Assembly (NCBI GenBank): GCA_963555705.1
Contig: OY743183.1
Location: 48,163,466-48,227,465 of the forward strand
Origin: Ligustrum vulgare
Lineage: Eukaryota > Streptophyta > Magnoliopsida > Lamiales > Oleaceae
DNA: 64,000 bases
Direction: 5' to 3'
The notes under the pieces were generated by a model that was not told the origin of the DNA, did no database searches, and saw only the letters and a program-made list of their open reading frames with translations. Shown one piece after another: positions 57,849 through 64,000 of the stretch; positions within the stretch are counted from its first letter, which is position 1, and every line of letters begins with the position of its first letter. Position numbers and translations under genes: made by a program.

Positions 57849-58599
57849 ACTAATGCGAACGACGTAGTAACATGTAGCTATGCAACCCACAAAAAATTGA
57901 TTCAAGATCAATTGAACCAAGCAACTAATACAATCAAACGATATATTGACCTCTTGATCACAATAATAATAAATCTCACCCAAGTTTGAACGCACAAGAT
58001 TAAACTCACAAGTTCGGATTCTATTCAATGAAGAATAAGTTTTTGAAAGCAAAATAGCCTTTCGAATTTATTAATCTCAAAGTCCTGTGAAAATAATACA
58101 AAGAACGAGCATATATATAGGCAAAGAAATAAACATATTCTAATTAGAAAACTAAATAAATAACATAATCTAATTAAAAGCAATAAAGTTAATTCCTAAT
58201 ATCATTAGGAATATAACTAGATAAAATCCCAAAAGAGTGGAAATTAAAAGTTACCAAAAATTAGACTTCTAATTTAACTAAAATAGAATAAAACTTAAAA
58301 CTCGCAAAATTCTATCTCTAAATAAGCAGAAATTGACTTAGGGCCGTAATTGTTATGGTTACGGCCGTAACCATGGAAATTCACAAATTGAAGTAGATTT
58401 TTCTTTACGGCCATATGGATTTTGTTACAGCCGTAACTGTTACGCCTTCACTTGGTACTTTAATCATTAATTTCTCTCCCGATATCAGATTGTAATTATT
58501 CAACGTGCGTCGGAAATATAACTCAAGGGGATACAATTATTCCAGAAATAGTGATGTCGAAATTCGAATGTTTTCAATATGAAAACTGAGCCTCAACCT

Positions 58600-59992
58600 A
58601 AGACTGGAAATCTGAATTATAATATTTGCCCCTTTTTGTGTTCTTCTTTGATTTTCAACTTGATTTCCGTACTCGAGCCCAACATGAAACTTGTCTCTTT
58701 AGTCACCAAGAATGTGCTTTCATCCATTGTTGCTTGAAAACTTGTATTCGGGCTCTGAATCATATTAGTCCCTCCTTCTTCAGGATGATTCATCCCCAAA
58801 TCATAGCTTGGTTCATGGTATTACAGCGCACCGCCTGGATCAAAAGGAAAATTCTTGTCTCCATTACATAGTATCAACCAATAGTAGTCCAATACTTAGA
58901 TTGCATGGATAGGTCGAAATATGAACTTCCTTGGCCGTATGTGGTGTGTCTCTAGCCTCCAAGTATATTCAACCTGCAAGAAGGATTCAAGCAAAATAGG
59001 GTGGAGAATGTTAGTTTCACCAAGTACAATATAGGTATCCTTGTACTCATGACGTAACATCTCCAACTCCTCTTCCCTAACAACGAGGCTCTTATCTTCA
59101 CCTCCCTCAATCTTTTCAACTTCTTGCTAAATCTTCTCTCCTAAAATTTTATACTCAATTTCCTCTTCCACACTTGTATTCTTAACCACCTCTTCCACAT
59201 TTTTATTCTCAACCACCTCTTATGTATTTTTTTGTCTCAACTACGTCTTCCACACTTCTATTTTCAACCACACCTTCATCCTCAATCACCTCTTCCACAA
59301 TTTGATTTTCTTGTTAATTCACCTTCTTACTACCCAATTCTTCATCTTCTACTTCAAATTTTGGAATTTGATCAACTATTTCTAGTTTCAACTTCAATCT
59401 CAATATTCTCAACATGCACCTCCTCTTCATGACTCAAATTTTTATTTTCTAATTCATGTTTTAACTCTCCCTCCTTCTTCTCAATAATCATATCCCAAGG
59501 CTCCAACTATAAATCCACTATATTTTCACTTTCATTCCCCTTTTGCAATGTAGCTTCAACCTCCCTTTCACTCTCCTCTTGCTACTTAGCTAAATTTTTT
59601 CTTGTTCTTTCTGCCTTTATTTCCTCATCTAACTGTATTAGTATCTTTGCATCTCCATGAATTCATCATTTAATCCCCAACACCATCTCTCACAATTTTT
59701 TCCTCTTCCCTCTTTTGTCACAGTATTTTTTCTTCAAGTATTTGTTTCAGGGTTAACGGCATAAGTTTAATATCTTTCCCATCTTTGACAAATTTGTATA
59801 CATTCCTACCTTTGTCATAGAATGCTTTCCTCTCACTCCTCCACGGTCTACCCAACAAAATGTGACGAGACTATAGGCGCCACATCACACCATTGTTTAT
59901 CGCTATATCTTCCAAGTGTGAATTTCACCCTAACCCCATGGGTTTCATTTACCTTCCCACACTCCTTTAACCACGTCATCCTATAAGGATTG
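58600..59992 (-). pseudogene. Gypsy protease and acidic linker remnant
   Basis: From 59992 leftward: KVNETHGVRVKFTLGRYSDK, DVAPIVSSHILLGRPWRSER and RNVYKFVKDGKDIKLMPLTL, the end of a gypsy retropepsin and its downstream linker. Then comes a long Glu/Val/Lys-rich region with many stops (59700-59050). 58600-58960 is weakly readable and unassigned. The reading is cut at 59993 by the insertion of gypsy G2. Confidence 0.65.
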
Positions 59993-62186
59993 TGTAACAC
60001 CCCAAGTTGAAGAGTCTAAAACCTAGGCGCGTTAACTTCCATTCACATTATATGCGGAAATAATCGTTTAAAACATTTAAACGTTTCACATTTAAAAATT
60101 TTACAAAAATTTCGGCAGAGTCTCCTCTATAAATTGGACTTAACCAACCTGTAGAGAGACATCAAAATCATTTTACAACATAAAACTCAACTCAAACAAA
60201 AATCCAATATTCCATATCCGACCACAATTTCAAAATTCAACTTCAGCATCAATTCCCCAACTCCTCAACAAAATAACTTGAAGTATAAATTTATAAACTC
60301 ATGAAAACATGATAAAAACTAATCACAGGGAAATACCATAACTTATTTAAACTAATTTCAACCGAAACAATTATAAAAAATAACTGAATTAAGAAATAAT
60401 TACTTAGAACTTAAATAAATTCTAATTTAACTAAAAATAACTTGAATAAATTTAACTTTATTAATTAATGCGACGATGGGTACTGTCGGAGTCAGCTGCC
60501 AAGTGTTCTCCTCGGATCATCTAACTTTCATCACCTGAAATATGGGGAGAGATTGGGGTGAGCTAAAGCTCAGTAAGTAAACTGTATGCATGAATGCATG
60601 CTTATGACATGAATGCTTTAAAAATTCCATATATGTATCCCCATTTACTTTACTTTCCAAAACATTCAAACTTTTCAAACTTTCACTTAACATTTCAAAA
60701 CTTTCACTTGACATTTCAAAACTTTCACTTCATTTCAAAACTTTCACTTCATTTCCATCGTGAGCTCACTTGGTGTAACTTCTAGTCAATCAGAATACAG
60801 TGGGCAATTACTTATTTGGAACCAGATTACATTCACATTTCCACCGCAAAGCGGTTTAACATTCACTTTCCCACCGCAAAGCGGTTTAACAGTCCACCGT
60901 AAACGGTTGAACATTCCGTCGCAAAGCGACTTAATTCGGGTACGCCGGTCCCCCGCGCCCCATTTCCCACTCGCAACTTTCATGAACTAGAAGTACACCC
61001 ATTCTTTCTTTAAAAACTTGGGATACATAACTTTTGAACAAACTTGCACCTTGACACATTTCTTTCATTTAAAAACATTTCACTTCCCAATTTCGATGCC
61101 AATGCATGCTTGATGATGCAATGACATGATAATGTGCATGCTTGAACATTCTTCATAATAACATATACTTTCACAAAGTAAATGAAATTCATCAAAGCAA
61201 TTAAGTTGCAAGACAGTCATTTACACATAACTTTCACATTTACATTCAATTTTGATGAAAATAGGGGGAAGTTTACTTACTTGACGTCCTTAGCATTTAC
61301 CGTTATCTGAATTTTCAAGTGGAGGAGCTTCGACTGCCCGTTTCGTCAATGTACCAAAATTCCTAATTATAACCATTCATAAATAAGGTATAACTTCAGA
61401 TTTGAAACAAACACGTTCATCATCCAATTCAATATTATAAACAAAACTCATAACTGAGGTTAACCTTTCTATTAGACTCGCAGTTTAACTCAAACGTGAC
61501 TTTACATAATAACCAAAACACATAAAACCATAATCGAAAGCAAAAGACTAAACCATTCGACACAACATTATAAGCTTAACTATTAAGGTACTTAAATCAA
61601 AACCAAGTTTGAAAAATGTACACGACTTTACAATTTTCTCAAAAAAATCTAGCAATTACAATTATTACTCACGTTCACACAAAAATCATATTTGAAATAA
61701 GGGACTTAATTTCATGCAACTTACGAATTGTACTAATCCATTTACTCAAATCTCAAACTAAATTATAACTTAGTCAAACTTTATAAAACAATGTTCCATT
61801 AAAATTCCAACTTTTTAAAATCTAAAAATATTCAAAATAAGGTTTCAATTAGACTTAAAACTAATCAAACATAACCTAAAATCTTAAATTCAAGAATTTC
61901 CCATATATAACATACACATTTTGATTTTCAATTACGAAACTCGAAACCATGAAATAATCAAAATTTGAAATTTCAATTAAACTAATTTAAAATCTTCGAA
62001 ATCAGAAATTCCCAAATATATATATATATACATACTTGTATACAATTTTCCCCAAACCTGAACATACATTTATAATCTCAAAATTAAACTAAAATTTCAA
62101 TTAACCAAGCTAAATAACAAATGTTTCGAATCTGAAAATACTGTGAAAATTATGCACATATATACACGCATATATGCATCAATACA

Positions 62187-62217
<31 letters not shown>

Positions 62218-62881
62218 CTTCGTGTGTGGATGAAAGGGTGCGAAAGTGTGTGCGTGTGTTCGGGTTGAGTGTGTGCAGCGCGGAGGGAGGGAGGGAGAGT
62301 TACCGGGTGGTGACGTAGGCGACATCGCTGGCGGAAGGGCTGAGCGACGACGGTTGAGTGTGAGGCGAGAGAGACAGAGGCGTGGGAGATCGAGGGAGTT
62401 GAGAGGCGGGCAGAGTGGTGTCGACCGAGAGAGAGATGAGAGTCATGAGTGAGGGAGAGGTATAATGAGGGTTTAGGTTTAATTTTAATCTTTTGAAATT
62501 TGCAATTTGGTCCCTCAAGTCCCCTCCTTTGCAATTCAGTCCCTTAGCTCCCATAAATTGGTAATTTAAGTCCACGACCCTCAAATAAATTTCCAAAGTG
62601 TCACCATGCTTTTCTCAACTTCAATTTAATGCAATTAAATAGAAAATAGCATGTTTAGGGAGTAAAACAATTAATCACATAAATTACACGTAAACTATTA
62701 AAATAAACAATTTAGAAACTTTTAATTGGTACATTGATCGAGACGGCATCCAAGTCCTTCCACTGCAAAATAATTCAAATTATCGACATTAAAAAATATC
62801 ATTTTAAAATTTATAACAACATTAACATAAATATCACGTAGGATTTCAGAATTGCCCATAAAAATGAAAAGCGGTCTTACA
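59993..62881 (-). repeat. 3' LTR of gypsy G2 (2889 bp)
   Basis: Left edge TGTAACACCCC, right edge GCGGTCTTACA, so TG..CA on the - strand. Matches 18130-21168 inverted. A (CATA)n microsatellite at 62183-62216 replaces the TA run of the other copy. Confidence 0.9.
60842..60932. repeat. Hairpin array in the G2 LTR
   Basis: Four units: ACCGCAAAGCGGT twice, ACCGTAAACGGT, and GTCGCAAAGCGAC. Each stays self-complementary. The counterpart is 20266-20340. Confidence 0.8.
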
Positions 62882-63174
62882 ATTCCTTACCCCCTAAAAA
62901 GAAATTTCGTCCTCGAAATTAAAACTTACCAAAATGGATACTTAGCATGCATTTCATCATTGCGTTCTCAAGTAATCTCTTTCACTACACGATTCCTCCA
63001 AAGAACCTTAACTAACGTAATCTTCTTTCTTCCAAGTTCCTTATTTACTTTCATTAGGATTTTCACAAGTGACTCCTCATAATTCAGATCCTCACAAGAT
63101 CTAATGACTCATAACTGAGACTATGGGAGGAATCCGAAATATACTTCCTTAACATTGAGACATGAAAAACGTTA

Positions 63175-63646
63175 TGTAACCCTGACAGTGCTGGTGGCAA
63201 TGCAACCCAATAAGCTAGGTTATCCACCCTTTCAAGTATCTTAAAAGGCCAACAAAACGCGAACTTAACTTCCCTTTCTTCTCAAGTCTCATAACTCCTT
63301 TCCTATGAGCTACCAAAAAGTTATATCACCTATAGTAATTTCCAAAAGTTTCCTTCTTCTGTCCACGTAGCTTTTCTGTCTACTCTGTGCAATTTTCATT
63401 TGTTAACGAATCTTTTCAACAACTTCAGTTGTCTGCTGTACTATTTCTGGACCCAATAACTTTCTTCCTCCAACTTCATCCTAATGAACTGACGATCTAC
63501 ACTTCCCATCGTATAGTACTCAATACAGATCGAAGTTTGATAGCTATTGTTGTAGGAGACCATCAACCGACATTATCCCACTTATGAATCCATTCACTAA
63601 CTTTCTATTTCCAGCCTTTCATAGGATCTATTCTAACGTCTAAGCC

Positions 63647-63697
<51 letters not shown>

Positions 63698-63975
63698 ATT
63701 GATCACATTCTTAAAACTAAAATCAAGAAGATTGACCAAAATAAGACTTTATAATCCTGCATTAGTGAAACTTGACGTCCATACCAAAATATACTGTAGA
63801 AATACTAAAACTTTGACAGAATATTTCTGGAAAGATTCACAAACTTAATCCTTTCTAAATATGCTGACATTTCCTTTAAAATCGAAGGATCAACTTAAGT
63901 CCTGTAATCCATACTTATATATTGTAATCAAGTATTCAGCATCATACACTCATCTTAAAACTAACGCCAAGGTAC
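63175..63975 (-). pseudogene. Gypsy G2 integrase C-terminal region
   Basis: The - strand gives the AYNNSYQTSIR-like piece (about 63560-63530), KLLGPEIVQQT, GVMRLEKKGKLSSRFVG, LKILERVDNLAYWVALPPAL and a chromodomain-proximal HNVFHVSMLRKY stretch ending near 63120. Stops and frameshifts match those in G1. A (TA)n run at 63651-63694 is an added microsatellite. Confidence 0.8.
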
Positions 63976-64000
63976 AAATTTAAGAATTCATACTTTCAAA

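Larger units (their letters stand above)
59993..64000 (-). mobile_element. Gypsy element G2, same family as G1, inverted, runs off the window
   Basis: 3' LTR at 59993-62881, polypurine tract TAGGGGGTAAGGAA just inside it (- strand), then the decayed integrase C-terminal region (63180-63330) and eroded pol to the window edge. It is inserted in the protease of the preceding gypsy piece. The 5' half lies beyond the window, so no TSD can be read. Confidence 0.9.

Noticed and set aside
58330..58450. GGTTACGGCCGTAACC palindromic segment as a regulatory site
   Set aside because: Likely part of the decayed LTR region; only a short palindrome, with no family or context support.
1..64000. tRNA, rRNA, snoRNA or miRNA genes
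   Set aside because: No cloverleaf with A/B boxes, rRNA similarity or convincing miRNA-type foldback outside transposon arrays was seen by reading; a tRNAscan or Infernal run would be decisive.

Overview
This is a repeat-dominated, AT-rich stretch of a plant nuclear genome. Evidence for a plant: copia and gypsy LTR retrotransposons primed by the initiator-tRNA-Met type site (TGGTATCAGAGC), LINE remnants with plant-type ORF1 domains, two CACTA (En/Spm) DNA transposons, hAT elements, and one plant A-type cytochrome P450 (CYP71 clan) with the usual single phase-0 intron. An asterid eudicot is plausible because the P450 looks CYP71D-like, but the species cannot be fixed from the sequence. I found no rRNA, tRNA or CRISPR.

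Layout. 1-5075: a decayed + strand copia element split by a second copia element on the - strand (903-4683). 5320-7695: decayed + strand LINE. 7696-9225: decayed - strand gypsy piece. 9244-11124: first copy of a repeat block I call P. 11125-24990: a nest made of an LTR (11125-18129), a complete CACTA inside it (CACTA-1, 11353-17318, TSD GAC) and a gypsy element with a 3-kb LTR (18130-24990). 24991-27420: hAT remnants, a 483-bp hAT MITE and a tandem repeat. 27430-43980: further P copies carrying a short LTR element with a hAT inside it (28748-30815) and a second complete CACTA (CACTA-2, 31136-39715, TSD TAC). 43983-50075: a full-length, fairly young copia element (TSD AATTG). 50222-52210: two more P copies, one holding a solo LTR. 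52527-54130: the P450 gene, the only gene that looks intact and host-functional. 54640-55823: inverted repeat and a last P copy. 55824-59992: decayed - strand gypsy pieces. 59993-64000: a second member of the 3-kb-LTR gypsy family, on the - strand.

The intact host content is therefore one predicted ER-bound monooxygenase. Around it are about eight copies of a block whose 51530-52210 copy ends about 300 bp before the P450 start, which suggests local duplication of P450-flanking DNA without the gene body. Most nested insertions can be dated relative to one another through target-site duplications and paralogous empty sites. The most unusual items are: a roughly 65-bp module shared by CACTA introns and gypsy LTRs; an apparently captured glutamate-receptor-like exon in CACTA-2; a Ulp1-like protease with open catalytic exons in the otherwise deleted CACTA-1; and hairpin arrays at the CACTA ends and inside the gypsy LTR. 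All calls were made by reading; no alignment or database search was run.
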